Origin: Bolinopsis microptera
Taxonomy: Eukaryota > Ctenophora > Tentaculata > Lobata > Bolinopsidae
Length of the DNA stretch: 64,000 bases
Reading direction: 5' to 3'
Assembly: GCF_026151205.1 (NCBI RefSeq)
Contig: NC_087077.1
Span: 2,976,001 to 3,040,000, forward strand
The notes under the pieces were generated by a model. It ran no database searches. It was not told the origin of the DNA and saw only the letters and a list, made by a program, of their open reading frames with translations. Each line of letters opens with the position of its first letter. Within the stretch, counting starts at the first letter, position 1. A program made the translations under genes and the position numbers. Positions 37,601 through 48,900 of this stretch are shown here, one piece after another.

Positions 37601-39695
37601 TCCGGGTCTGTAATAAAATGACCATCCTTATCCCTAACTGACATACCCACTTTCTTTTTCTTTTTCCCAGAAATCTTCTTTATCTTATCCCAAACTTCCC
37701 TTTGCTGGCCTTTCTTAGAAGCCTCCTCTAGATCAGTCGCTATTTTAGTAGCCCAGTTGTTGTCGTCAATTTTACAACTTTTCTTAACTAATTTATTAAG
37801 TTTAGAGTAGGCTGATCTATTGACGTTTGAAGACAACAATACAACAATACAACTTCGAATTTGACGGTCAGCAGCAGGGGGATATCAATAATGATAATGG
37901 AGGGGACATTAGCGATACTGAGAATGAGAATACGCTTTAATGAAGATTTGACTTATTATTGCTATAGATTTATTTTCCTTCAAATACTAGACGTGTCTTT
38001 TTTTCTATTTATGAGTAATATCAGTAACTGTAAATTGAAATAACTTCTTTAACAAGTAACAAAAACGGAAATTTCGGTTGAAAATTTGTTGACCTCTGAA
38101 AAAAAACTTGAAAGGTCGGCCACCGGTAAATACATGACCGGGATAATTTGGCGGGTTTTGGGAAATTCCGCCATATTTTTCCCGGTTATTAATTTTCCCA
38201 GTCATAAATTAACCCGCTATAATATTCCCGAGTAAGGTATGTAAAATGTAAATATCATCAGATCTCGTATAAAATAACTTTATGTTATTAGTTCAGTATA
38301 AATCCTACATAATGAATAGACAACTAGAATTTCCTGTGCCTACAACCAGACATATTACACAAAAAAGCCCAAAAACCAAACAAACCGTATTAGTAAAGAG
38401 AGTATGAGGGCAGAGACCGGTCATAAAGGCCCTGCACACAGTGGGGTCAGTAAAGTGTACTCCAGCTGACTCTGGGTTACCTGTGAGAATTAGAGGTTAG
38501 TGTGGGTTAACTGTGGCAAGGTGCCCGGAAGGTTGCAGTTTACTGTGTTTTAAACTTCTTAATGACATTAAGATTGAAAAAATTCTTTGTTCGTGATCAA
38601 GGCTCGGGGTCACGAATCCTGACCCAGTGCTGGCCGGCGCTCGTTTCTAAATTATATTGCATTATACATATTCTAATATTCTCATCTAGCAGAATTAGGA
38701 AGGTGAGTTTAACTCATTACTAGATCAGTACAACCTAATTCTGTGTGAAATACTATTAACGGAGATTCTATTAATGGGGGGCATGACACGTCTCGAATGT
38801 CTCTTGTCTTTTTTGAAAAGATAGGGTGCGGAGACGTGCCCTGGAGACATTGGAGACATTGGAGACACAGCTTTTGGAGACATTGGAGACATTAGGGACA
38901 TTGGAGACATTGGGGACATTGGAGACACAGCTTTTGGAGACATTGGGGACATTGGAGACATTGGGGACATAAAATGGATATTAGGGGCATTGGAGACATT
39001 GGAGACACAGCTTTTGGAGACATTGGGAACATTGGGGACATAAAATGGATAGTAGGGGCACTGGGGATATTTTGAAGTTTGTGTCTCCAGTAATCAACGT
39101 ATCCCTTCTATTCATTTTCACCAAGTTTTGTAGAAATTTATAACAAAGGAGACAAATTGCTCTATACTAACAGTAACTAGTAGGGATCACACAGACAGAC
39201 AAGAATCTTTTAGTTATTGATTCCTTGAGGAATCAAGAACTAGGGATACGTTGATTACTGGAGACATAAACTTCAAAATATCCCCAGTGCCGTGCCCCTA
39301 CTATCCATTTTATGTCCCCAATGTCTCCAAAAGCTGTGTCTCCAATGTCTCCAATGCCCCTAATATCCATTTTATGTCCCTAATGTCCCCAATGTACCCA
39401 ATGTCTCCAAAAGCTGTGTCTACAATGTCCCCTATGTCCCCAATGTCTCCAATGTCTCCAAAAGCTGTGTCTCAAATGTCCCCAATGTCTCCAATGTCTC
39501 CAAAAGCGGTGTCTCCAATGTCTCCAATGTCTTTGTCTTTTTCGAAAAGATAAGGTGCGGGAGACATTGGAGACATGTCATCCCCCCCCCCCCCCCCGCC
39601 CATTAATAGATAAGAAGTAAGAACTGGAACTCACCATCTCTACCGGATCCCATGAGCTGGTCTAACATCTTCCTCATCTGTTCCTGAGCAGTCAT
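28691..39695 (-). CDS. LUC7L: LUC7-like U1 snRNP splicing factor (10 exons, complete)
   Basis: Minus-strand exons are 39695-39635, 38480-38386, 35265-35167, 34999-34831, 33001-32922, 32095-31992, 31043-30971, 30842-30700, 30596-30402 and 28802-28691. All are GT-AG and in phase, giving 376 aa, the usual family length. It starts MTAQEQMRKMLDQLMGSGRD. The first zinc finger is CCCH (FTDPTVCRAFMTGLCPH onward, with MDLGECPKVH). A coiled-coil middle with GNVDES follows, then the second C2H2 finger (RVCEICAAYL, NDRRLADHFGGKLHMGF). The tail is an RS domain in exons 9-10. Known role: a U1 snRNP-associated protein that influences 5' splice-site choice in the nucleus. Intron 2 holds a LINE between two partial MITEs, and intron 1 holds two inverted 'gacattgg' arrays. 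An acceptor-like TTCAG ends 8 nt before the ATG. Confidence 0.95.
35352..35456. mobile_element. Partial foldback MITE (keeps its left end)
   Basis: Starts ataccttactcgggattatt and continues into an imperfect palindrome ccgggataa...ttttggaa...ccgccatatttttcccgg and ccagtcataaaaaaacccgc. It lacks the terminal complement that its sister copy at 38133-38240 retains. Lies in LUC7L intron 2. Confidence 0.6.
35875..37839 (-). mobile_element. Non-LTR retrotransposon (LINE) with a damaged reverse-transcriptase ORF
   Basis: A 565-codon open stretch (37839-36142) has RT blocks in order: RENQCGFRRNRSCIDQIYSI (about 231-250), FIDFKAAFDS (268-277, motif A aspartates), GTGQGDIQGP (326-335), and a motif C written DCADD (377-381) where YADD or FADD is usual. 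It then has YLGANISGDG and ILLYGAEVWN. An in-frame TGA at 36144-36142 interrupts it. The same frame continues as LRWYGHVVRMPETRF and a GRPRKGW region to a stop near 35875. No endonuclease domain is present, so the copy is 5'-truncated and dead. It lies in LUC7L intron 2, same strand as the host gene. Confidence 0.9.
38133..38240. mobile_element. Partial foldback MITE (keeps its right end)
   Basis: Same family and same orientation as the copy at 35352. It has the ccgggataatttggcggg...ccgccatatttttcccgg palindrome and ends tattcccgagtaaggtat, the complement of the other copy's start. The left terminus is missing. Confidence 0.6.
38790..39590. repeat. Inverted pair of 'gacattgg' minisatellites
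   Basis: About 38820-39070 is made of gg(a/g)gacatt units with recurring acacagcttttggagacatt modules. About 39270-39575 is the same material as the reverse complement (aatgtctcc, aaaagctgtgtctcc). Between them is about 200 bp of single-copy sequence, so the whole can fold back. Both outer edges carry tctttttcgaaaaga-type palindromes. A C run (about 15) ends it at 39582-39597. Lies in LUC7L intron 1. Confidence 0.9.
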
Positions 39696-39784
39696 CCTGT
39701 CTGCTGAACACAAATCATGTTACAACAACAGGTACATTATACCAACATTATCAAGGTAACTCATTACTAGCCGTGGCTGTATAC

Positions 39785-40412
39785 ACTTCAAACAAATCAA
39801 ATCAAATCAAATCAAAATATAATGACACAAACATCATCACACATCATCAAAAATATATCTACTAAAGTTTTAAAATTATCTTAAATCTATTGTGCTAAAC
39901 AACCAAGTTAAAATGAATCTAATTTACATACTTTCCACTACTATATAAGTTGATGAAGCGTTTTTTAGCAACATGAGGATTATACACAAGATATTCATTG
40001 TGCTTCTCTTTATTAGTAGCATAATTTAATCCCTCAATCTTTCCTAATACTTCGTCTGTAACATACCAAAAATGACTATCATTTACAGATCCGTTTAAGA
40101 TAGTCTCTTTTTTGAAAGCCTCTAATCTTATTTTAAAACTTAACACAGTACCACAATTCTTGACATCCGAGGGGAGTTTGTTCCAATATGGTCTCACCCT
40201 CTCCGGAAGAAAAGAACTGTGGACTTTCTTCATTTTACTGCTACTTTTACTGCATCTACTGTTTGATACCACATTAAGAGCAGATCTGCTCATACTGAAC
40301 AAACCAGCTCCGTAATTGGCCAAACCACTTATCATTTTAAAAGATTCAATGAGGTCCCCACGTATTCGCCGCTCTGCCAGCGTTGTTAAATTGAGGATTT
40401 CCAGTCGACACT
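39785..40412 (-). mobile_element. 5'-truncated LINE fragment (post-RT region)
   Basis: The minus-strand frame reads RLEILNLTTLAERRIRGDLI, ESFKMISGL, then FLPERVRPYWNKLPSDVKNC and a following SFKIRLEAFK. This is the usual C-terminal signature of CR1/L2/Jockey-type reverse transcriptases. It ends at 39919 and is followed by a (TTTGA)n-like tail at about 39795-39815, the expected 3' end of such an element. It lies just upstream of LUC7L. Confidence 0.8.
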
Positions 40413-40566
40413 AAAACTTACTGATCAATAATCGCAGAACAACAAATCACAAAACTCATCTATCGGCAAGATAAAGCCTTATCAAGCCTTGATTATACGA
40501 AAATTATTATACGACAATAAAACAAGTAACAGCAGAAATCAACAGTAAAAAATAGAAAAGGCTTCG

Positions 40567-41678
40567 CACAGTGGGCCACCATGCTACAATAGACGAAAAA
40601 TTGAGTTCTTTTAAAAGGAATTAAGTAAGTTTTGTATTGCAGTAAAAAATCTTGGCTATTAGATGCAAAAAACCATAATTGAATTGATTAAATGGCTTTC
40701 GCGCAGCGCGTCGGCGAATTTACGAAATTTTTTGACTGCCAATTTTTTGACTTTAGGCAGTCAAAATTGGCATAACCCATCATTATATTTCTAAAATTGG
40801 CTTAAAACACCGTATATTGACTCCTAATCAAGGTGAAAGTACTCTCTTTGCTTCAATTCATGCAAAAAACCATGTAATCATATCATTTAAGCTGAATTTT
40901 TGGCACGCACTCAATTTTAGGCCTCATTTTTGACTAATTTTTGCTTAAATTTGGCCAAAAAAAGTTTATTTGCCTCAGGTTGCCCCACTAATGCATGGTA
41001 CCATCTGAAAGCTCAGACGATTCTCTAAACAATGGTAGAAGAACTGTTCTGGGGTTTTTTGGGGCTTTTTCAGAAAAAAATTCCAAAGTTGAAAAAAGGC
41101 CCAAATTTGATGGAATTTAGACTTACCTTGCAGATTTGAAAAAAAATTATTTTTTCTCAAACAAACCCCATTTTGAACATCTTTCTTGGCTCTCAATGTC
41201 GTGGCCTGGTGCAATGAGGTTATGGGGTACTAAAAAGTGGTCTGTTTTGGAAATATCATCAAAAAATGCTATTTTTCTGGAATTTTACTGGTATTTTCTG
41301 ACAATTTCAGAAATTTCTGGCATTCGCGCCCAATTTTTTGGTTTCAATTTGACATAACTTTGGCTACGATCAATATTTTTTCATAATTCAAAAACTAAAA
41401 TGATCAATAGCCTCAGGACTATCAATTTAAAAACATTCTAAACACATTCAACGATTATCTTTAGCAAAAACTCGAATTGGATGCCTCTAGACCTACATTT
41501 CAGCCATGAAAAATTTCTATGGAATGAGCCAAAAAAATTTTTCTGTGACTTATAAAGGACTAAAATTTGTTTAAAAATCAATATTCAACTGATTTGAAGT
41601 AAAAAATAATGTTTGAAATGATCTAAATTGATCACTGATGGTCTATTACAGTATGACCCCCTATTCTGGCCCACTGTG
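40567..41678. mobile_element. 1.1-kb DNA transposon with CACAGTG ends and a 5-bp target duplication
   Basis: Terminal inverted repeats of 12 bp (CACAGTGGGCCA at 40567-40578, complement at 41667-41678) are flanked on both sides by CTTCG (40562-40566, 41679-41683). A 5-bp duplication and a terminus beginning CAC fit Transib/RAG-like elements, whose ends resemble V(D)J recombination signals; CACAGTG is the consensus RSS heptamer. AATAGAC recurs 14 nt inside the left heptamer and 24 nt inside the right one. No transposase ORF is present, so it would be non-autonomous. The superfamily assignment is inferred. Confidence 0.6.
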
Positions 41679-41683
41679 CTTCG

Positions 41684-41893
41684 TGAGCAGCATCATCATG
41701 GTTGACGGCCAGCTTGGAATCAAACTTAACAAACAAGATGTTCTAGACGCTGTTGCTCTAAGATGTGATGAGTGCATAACAAACATACCACAATTTTGTG
41801 GCTGCGAAGGAAAGAATCAACCATTCGGCCACAAATCTTCGCAGTTTAAAACAATTAAATTTTCGACATTCATTGTGACATTACCAGTCTAAC
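41684..41893 (+). pseudogene. Retroelement-like coding remnant
   Basis: A frame reading LGIKLNKQDVLDAVALRCDE, then CITNIPQFCGCEGK and FGHKSS. It loosely resembles a conserved block (avaLRLg, C.CG, GhHgLsC) found downstream of reverse transcriptase in many cnidarian and other invertebrate retroelement proteins. Short, degenerate, and directly next to the transposon's right target copy. Confidence 0.3.
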
Positions 41894-43830
41894 TGCTCCC
41901 GTTGGTCAACTATTAACAAGTAAACTACAAAATATGATGTGCATGTTCAAAGCTTGCATAATTTCCTAAAGCGTGCCATGTGAAACACCTAACGAACTGT
42001 AGATGCAAATAATAATGGTTTAAACAAGGAAATTGTCAGAGCATAACTGGGTTCGTGTAATGCGACGGAGTACCATTTAACCAAGGTAGCTGATTAAGCA
42101 ATTGTTATTATAATTGAACAATTATAAAACTGACAAACTTCAATATAAAACAAAGTAATCTATATTTGAAACAAATTACGGACTTAATATCATTGTAAAA
42201 GAGAAACTGATATCTAGTCTGGCAAAGTTGAATTTAAGTGAGTTGTTAAAATTTACAACTGGTCACGTATTTTATTATAACGATATTAATAATTAATTAT
42301 AACTCGTGCAAGTCCGAAATGGGCCGTGTGCTGCTTCTAGGAAGTACATATGACAGTGCATATCAGCACACTGTTGGCTTTCTTAGAGACCTGATGAGAA
42401 CCAAGCGGAAATCATGATTGCCTGGTAAGCAAGTTCACGATATTACATATAAGAAATCCGAACACAAAAATTAGGCTAGAGCGACATGCAGCGCTCGATT
42501 TCACAATACACTGCTGAAATTTTATCGACGCGCGCGTTGTAAATTTTAGATTTCATTGTTCATTAAATATGAAAGTAAAGTAAATTAAAGTTTCTTATAT
42601 CGAGCTGCACATTCTTCTGTATCGTTTGTAATAACCCATATAGAGTTCATGAGTAGTATCAAGGCTGTCTATCGTACGCGTCAATCGTTTAACAAATTGT
42701 ATATCGTATGTATAGTATTGTAGCGCAAGTTATTATTGTTGACCATTGTATTGACCGAGCCGCGCTCAAATATGATATTTTTTGTTTAAAAATTTTTATA
42801 TTTACCAAAATTTTCTGCTATGCGCTAAATTTTGTTCCATTTTATGAAAATGTATTTAGCAATCGGCTGGCGCACATTATGAGGCGAAACCTAAACTAAA
42901 ATCAACAAAGATTTACTAAACTAATATAGTCCTGCACGAGCTTTAAAGATCTTACTTGTGTTAAATCTTGATTGCGTGCAGTACTGCGAACTGTACTGCT
43001 TTTTAAATCAAAAATGAAGAAAAGATTGACATTTTCATTCAATTCACAAAAAATGAAATGTAAAATTACCACTGTAGATTTTTGAAGGACGCCGCGCGTA
43101 TTTTCATGCCAGCTTCGTTTCGAGATTGCAGATCAGAGCAACTACCTAAAAAGATTAAAATCGTTAATCAAGGTAAATAAATAAAATTCATTTAATAGTT
43201 TGATATTCAGTTTAAACAGTAATAGCACAAACCTGAAAAATCATCACACATGGTGTTTTATTATATATATTATTATTTTATTATATATATTATATCTATG
43301 TTCATAATTCATAATAATAATTCATAATACATATAATCGAATAGAGATTTTGCAGAATGACAGGCTGAGCGCTGCCTAGAAAATAAAGGCCAAAACTGCT
43401 CCTTGCTGACTGCAGTGGGCAATCAAACTGTGCTTTTGTTAGTAGAGCATATTGGGCTATACTGGTTCTAACAAGTTTATTATCGGATGTTTACTTATAT
43501 TTATTATGATATTATTATTCATTGTAATGGCAATAAATTAAAAATTTCCTTAAATTTTTTTTCCATATCATCTGAAAGTCTATTTTCCAATTTTTGAGAT
43601 TTTAATTTTCAATTTTTGGCAGACACAACATCAAAACTTTTTTCTTAATCTAATTTATTGGTTTGTATAATGTTCGCATATTTGATATTGTTTGGATATT
43701 GTTGACGGTGTGTAACTTTATAGCTGGACTATAACCATTGTTTTGAGGTCTCCTAGATTTGTTTATGTAAATTTTGTAGATATTTTACTGTACTATTTTA
43801 TATTGTATACAATTTTACGGACGAAATGAT
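41894..43830. other. Intergenic, no firm gene
   Basis: AT-rich. A 32-codon frame at 42319-42417 (MGRVLLLGSTYDSAYQHTVG and onward) is less AT-biased than its surroundings but has no supporting context. A dispersed-repeat copy is at 43310-43380. Confidence 0.35.
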
Positions 43831-43834
43831 CCCA

Positions 43835-43949
43835 GGGGGGACTCCCAACCCACCGCTTCGGCGGGTAGTTGATGCACCGATCACAAGCAAGAGCCACTTT
43901 GGTCAACTTGCTGTGAGGTGTCTCAGCTACATGGGTTGGGGGTCCCCCC
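43835..43949 (+). ncRNA. Candidate structured RNA (three-way junction with UUCG tetraloop)
   Basis: The outer stem GGGGGGACTCCCAACCCA (43835-43852) pairs with 43932-43949 at 17 Watson-Crick plus one G-U pair. A side hairpin CCGC-UUCG-GCGG (43853-43864) has a classic stable tetraloop. A third arm, 43865-43891 with 43907-43930, pairs over about 22 bp with small bulges and a 15-nt loop. A T run follows at 43953-43959, resembling a pol III terminator, and a TATA-like tattttatattg is about 40 bp upstream. I do not recognise the family. A foldback transposon could also look like this. The strand is uncertain because the fold is near-symmetric; + is preferred because of the T run. Confidence 0.5.
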
Positions 43950-43959
43950 TCATTTTTTT

Positions 43960-44970
43960 AAAATTTTTTTTTTATAACCATTGTTTGACAAATTATGTGT
44001 TTATACTGCACTGTCTGGATTCAGTGGCGTAACAAATGCAAGTGCCCTTTTAGTTTACCCAAGGGCCTGGTTTAATGGGTGATACCCGTACATCGATTTG
44101 ATATCGTCAATGAGTTGTTAAGCAACTCTAAACAAGTTTGTTTCTTTTAAAAAAACTCTAAAAAAACAACTCTAAACATGTTAATATATAATGTAATTAA
44201 GAAATAATGTAGTTAAGAAGCGTGAATTGGTAGGCAATCTGGTATAAATATTGAATTGTCAAATTCCCTTCAAAAGTGGTATAAAGGGGAATCTCATATC
44301 AGACTCTTATCTGCTAGCTACACATAGTTCCCCCTCCCCCAGCATTCTCCTTTTCATTAAATGGAATGCTTTGCAATGATGCACATCCAGTTGACGTAGC
44401 TGAATGATCAGGAAATGTGTGATTCAGGGTTTAATAAGGAGTGGCCCTGCCAAAGGCTCTAGGACATTCTAAGGGTTCCCACAGTACACTGCAAATCATA
44501 GTACTATAGTTTACTTATATATATTTTTCACTCTGTATCTACCATAGCACTAGATACTATGCTAATAAATTTTGTTCACTCAGGAACAGTTCTGATGTTT
44601 TTAGCATTGAATGGCGCTCACAGGTCCTCGTCAATATGTGATCGCCGCACAAAGTTCTGTAAATGCGCACCTTCAAGCTTAAATTATTCACCTTACTGAG
44701 GCAGTCAACCAACGCGCGGCTTTATTTTTATGATATGATATGTTTTGATTGTTATTAATAAATACCAAAATTTAAATTTGTTTTCCTAAAAAAATTTGTT
44801 TTCCTAATGAATGAGCTTATCAAATTTGTGGCTGAATGAATTCTGTTATTAACTATTTTTCAATTATCTGTTGTCAGACCTGTCATTCGACCCTTTTTAG
44901 AGATAATTGTTCCCCTGAAATTGCTGATGTGAGGAACCATAGTACTTTACTGTGTAATATTATTATACGA
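43960..44970. other. Intergenic, upstream of EIF1A
   Basis: No gene seen. Probably includes the promoter of the EIF1A-SMARCAL1-VPS26C-MCM10 series. No motif is distinctive. Confidence 0.4.
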
Positions 44971-44973
44971 TCT

Positions 44974-45001
44974 ACTAACACATATCTTATAGTTATTCAG
45001 T
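44974..45001 (+). promoter_or_regulatory. 3' splice-site-like sequence abutting the EIF1A start codon
   Basis: Branch-point-like ctactaac, then atatcttatagttattcag, and one T before the ATG. It would be either the acceptor of a 5' UTR intron or a spliced-leader trans-splice site. Confidence 0.5.
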
Positions 45002-45472
45002 ATGCCTAAGAACAAAGGAAAGGGAGGAAAGAACAGGAGGAGAGGTAAGAATGAAAATGAATCAGAAAAACGAGAACTCGTTTTCAAAGAGCATGGACAA
45101 GAGTACGCACAAGTGTTGAAGTTGTTGGGTAATGGCCGTCTGGATGCACAATGCTTCGACGGAGTTAAAAGATTATGCCATATCAGAGGAAAGCTCCGCA
45201 AGAAAGTATGGATCAACAATGGAGATATTATTTTGATAGGGCTGCGTGATTACCAAGACAGCAAAGCAGATGTGATACAGAAATACAACCCGGATGAGGC
45301 AAGAAACCTTAAAGCTTACAAAGAATTACCAGAAACTGCAAAGATCAATGATGCCCAGATAGATGACGACAATGATCTAGACGGAATTGAATTCCAGGAT
45401 GATATTGATGGCGAAAGTGACGAGGTAGACGAGGATAGGAATCTCATGTTGGATGATATTGATGATATCTAG
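45002..45472 (+). CDS. EIF1A: Translation initiation factor eIF1A (intronless CDS)
   Basis: 156 aa, nearly collinear with animal eIF1A: basic N-terminus [20 protein letters not shown], an OB-fold core ([56 protein letters not shown]), the helical [17 protein letters not shown], and an acidic tail ending LDDIDDI. The tail is about 12 residues longer than in the 144-aa vertebrate protein. Known role: binds the 40S A site and, with eIF1, promotes scanning and start-codon selection in the cytoplasm. The CDS has no introns, unlike the neighbouring long genes. SMARCAL1 follows 445 bp downstream on the same strand. Confidence 0.97.
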   Translation: MPKNKGKGGKNRRRGKNENESEKRELVFKEHGQEYAQVLKLLGNGRLDAQCFDGVKRLCHIRGKLRKKVWINNGDIILIGLRDYQDSKADVIQKYNPDEARNLKAYKELPETAKINDAQIDDDNDLDGIEFQDDIDGESDEVDEDRNLMLDDIDDI

Positions 45473-45558
45473 CTTCACTTTTCTGATTGTTGTTAAATTG
45501 AAACTTTAGATATCTCCACTGAGTTTCTGTGTGAATGAAGGAACTGGAATGGTTGTTT

Positions 45559-45585
45559 AATAAAGTACCTAGAATTGAAAATAAA
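45559..45585 (+). terminator. Polyadenylation signals of EIF1A
   Basis: Two AATAAA hexamers at 45559-45564 and 45580-45585, about 90-110 bp after the stop codon. Confidence 0.7.
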
Positions 45586-45892
45586 TACTTGTCAAAACAT
45601 GCTCTTTTTTATCATCTTGTTCATAGTGCTCAAAATGAGTTTTTGGAATATATGATTTATGAAATCCACTTATCTAATGCAACTTTACAATTTTACAACC
45701 ATTTGATTGTCTGACTGCTACTTGAGAAATATAGGACTTTCACTATCAACATCAAATTTATTGTTACATCTGAGGCTGCATTTGCATTATAATTACAATT
45801 TATTCCAAATATCTTCGTTAATTTGAGTTTGTAAGAACTAAGAGGCCTGTTAAAGTACTCAATGTTAGTTAATCAGATTGTATTCGAATAAT

Positions 45893-45917
45893 AACTCATA
45901 TATTAATTTCCAGGTGC
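45893..45917 (+). promoter_or_regulatory. 3' splice-site-like sequence 4 nt before the SMARCAL1 start codon
   Basis: aactcatatattaatttccag followed by gtgc and the ATG. No upstream 5' exon is identifiable in the 445-bp gap after EIF1A. Confidence 0.5.
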
Positions 45918-48900
45918 ATGAGCTTGTCTGAAGAGCAAAAAAAGCGCATTGAAGCTAATAGAATCAGGGCTCTTGAGCTTAAAAGGCAGCGTAATCAAAA
46001 GACATTAACAAGTAATCATGATCCAGTCAATAAATGCCAATCTGAAACACATTCTATACCAAACAAATTCACAGCTCAAAATGTTAGAAGTGACAAGAAA
46101 TCATTTAATCATAGCTGCAGTCTGACTTCAGCCAATGGTGCAAGTGCTGCGCAAACATCTGGAAATGACAAAGAATTTTCTCACCCAACTTCCAGTACTG
46201 TACAGCAGAAAATAGAAGAAAACCGAAAACGTGCCATTGCTTTGAGAGCAACTAAAACCTCATTAATACAACAGAACAAAAGTACCTCAACACCTGTCAT
46301 CAACCAGCCAGTAGATCCGTCTAAGTTGCCACTCAAAGAGGTAGAGAATAAACCAGATCTCTCAACCAACCAGTCTTATGATGGCCCGGTTCACGTGGCT
46401 ACCTGTTGTCTTCTCTCAAAAACCAGATTTTATGTATCAACAAAGTTCCACAGTCAACTTATTGCTGTTATAAAAAACATGCCATCTCGTAGTTATGAAA
46501 CAGAAACTTGCAAGTGGTCTCTAAAAATTGATGAGCATGACAAATTTCTGCAATCTTGCTTGTTTTTGAGACCTCAAGTAAAAGTTGAGCCTCTTCCAAA
46601 GTTTATTTTATCATGTTTGAAGGACACCAAGAGACTGCAGCAGAAAATCAGCAATTCAAACCCTTTACTCGAAAAACTTTTTTCATTTCAAAAAGAGGGC
46701 GTGGAGTTTGTTTTATCACTGAATGGAAGAGCACTCATAGCTGATGATATGGGCCTAGGGAAAACAATGCAGGTATTGATCTTGCTATTTATTTCTTCCT
46801 TCTTTTGTTACTTATTTAATATGTATCTTGAACCTCTACTTTAAAAATGTTCAGCGTAATAATCACGTTGGTGGAAAGTAGTGAGTCATTACAAAAGACA
46901 AATCACTCAGGCACTGTGTGTGATGCAGGAGTATCGAGATGAGTGGCCTCTTCTCATCGTTTGTCCATCATCTCTTCGGTTGACATGGTGTGAGGCTGTT
47001 ACTACTTGGTTACCTGATGTCACGTACGGTGATGTTAATGTCATATTAAAAGGTATTGCAATTTCTTTATGGATGAGGTCACGATTGTTTTAATACCTTC
47101 ACTTCCAATTTTTCATTGATTAAATATTATTTGTAATAACATAATATATTCAGTTTAAGTCATTTCAGTGGATTTAAGTACTGTCAAGTGACATTTTGAT
47201 TGCTCAGGTGGAGATATGATCGGCAAGGAGAAAGTCACAATTTTCAGCTATGATCTACTCACAAAATTTAACCTAAAGAAGAGGTTTAAATGTGCTATTG
47301 CAGACGAATCACATTTCATCAAAAACGGTATTAAACCTACTAAAGCTATACTAGACAATAATCCTTCTTATTTCACTATTTAAAATTTTCTCTCGCTAAT
47401 TTTAATTATCAATGACTGGTTAAATAAAATATTTAACAGGAGCTGTACTTAAATTTTAGTTTCAACAGGAATTTATTGTGCCGGTATATTTAAACCCATT
47501 ATTTCAGCGAAGACAGTAAGATGTAAAGCAGCAGCGTCTATTCTCCAAGATACCAGAAGGTGTATATTACTGAGTGGAACCCCAGCACTGAGCAGACCTA
47601 TAGAGCTATACTCCCAACTCCAGTGTGTCAACAGTAAGTGTGGGGTTGCAGTGCACTATATTTATTATTATGTGATTGTGTATCAGTCGCCAAAAACAGC
47701 ATTAAGATAAAAATGTAGGACATATTATACTGCAAATTTTGTGTTCTGCAACCTCCACAATTTAATGCAGTCTCTACTAGTCTCTGATATTCTCAAAATG
47801 TCAGAGACATTATCATAAGCCCAATGAAAGTTGAACTGTCAAAATAGATAAAACTAGTTTACTTTATATTAACATTGTTTATTTCCCCTGATAGGAAGAA
47901 TGATGCCAAGTTTACAAGAGTTTGGTTTGCGTTACTGTGATGGAAAAAAGTCCAACTGGGGCTGGGATTTTACAGGCAGCTCTAACTTGGAAGAGCTGAA
48001 CATTTTCATGAGTGCTAATTTTATGATAAGAAGATTGAAGGTGAGGATGGATAAGAGTATTATGCTTCAGTGCTATGTTGTAATTAACATGTAAAACTGA
48101 AGTTTGAAAAATTAAAATAATGCTCTCTCGTCATAAGTAGTTAATTTTGAACTATTAACAACATATATATGACATCAAATAAGTTTTTTGCGTCTCAGAA
48201 AGATGTGTTGGATCAATTACCCGCAAAAAGAAGAAAGAAGATTGTCATAGAAACTAAAATGTCCAAGATTCTAAACGCAGCAGCGAACAGTGCAAGCACT
48301 GCCTCCAAGGCAAACTATCAAGCCTGTTTATTCGAGGTAATATAAAATGTTAAACTAATTGTTTTTAATTGCATTTATTGAGCATTATTATGTAATAAGA
48401 TGGAAAAGTTGTAATTAGATGTAGCCAGTCCACACCCTGGCTCCATAATATAAAGAAATTGTTTTAATTCTAAATGAAAAGCTCAAATAAACACTAAACA
48501 GGTGCTACAAACAGCTGAATAACATTTTATAAACCACAATTTTTATTTAATCACGCACTCTTACATATTTTATAATCTGACTTCTGTTAAAAGCGTCTAA
48601 CACAAGTCCCCCTCCCAGTACTACAGTGAAACAGCTTCTGCCAAACTCCCGGGAGTTATATCCTACATATCGGAGTTGTTGGAGAGTGAGACCAAGTTCC
48701 TAGTGTTTGTTCACCACAAGACCATGTTATGTGGGGTTCAGGAGTATCTCCGCAAGAGTAATGCCAAGTTTATCTTAATTGAAGGGAGCACTCCCGCTGA
48801 GAAAAGGTACGTGCTTTTAGGTGGATAATTTGTCGTTATTTTAATGTAAAAACTAAGTACCAGTTCTAATTTATATTACATGCAAAGGAACACTTACTAA

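Noticed and set aside
38725-39553. MSPMSP-type repeat proteins on both strands
   Set aside because: Translation of the inverted gacattgg minisatellite inside LUC7L intron 1.
43835-43949. Spliced-leader RNA gene
   Set aside because: No AATTTTTG-type Sm site and no convincing donor at the end of a short leader.
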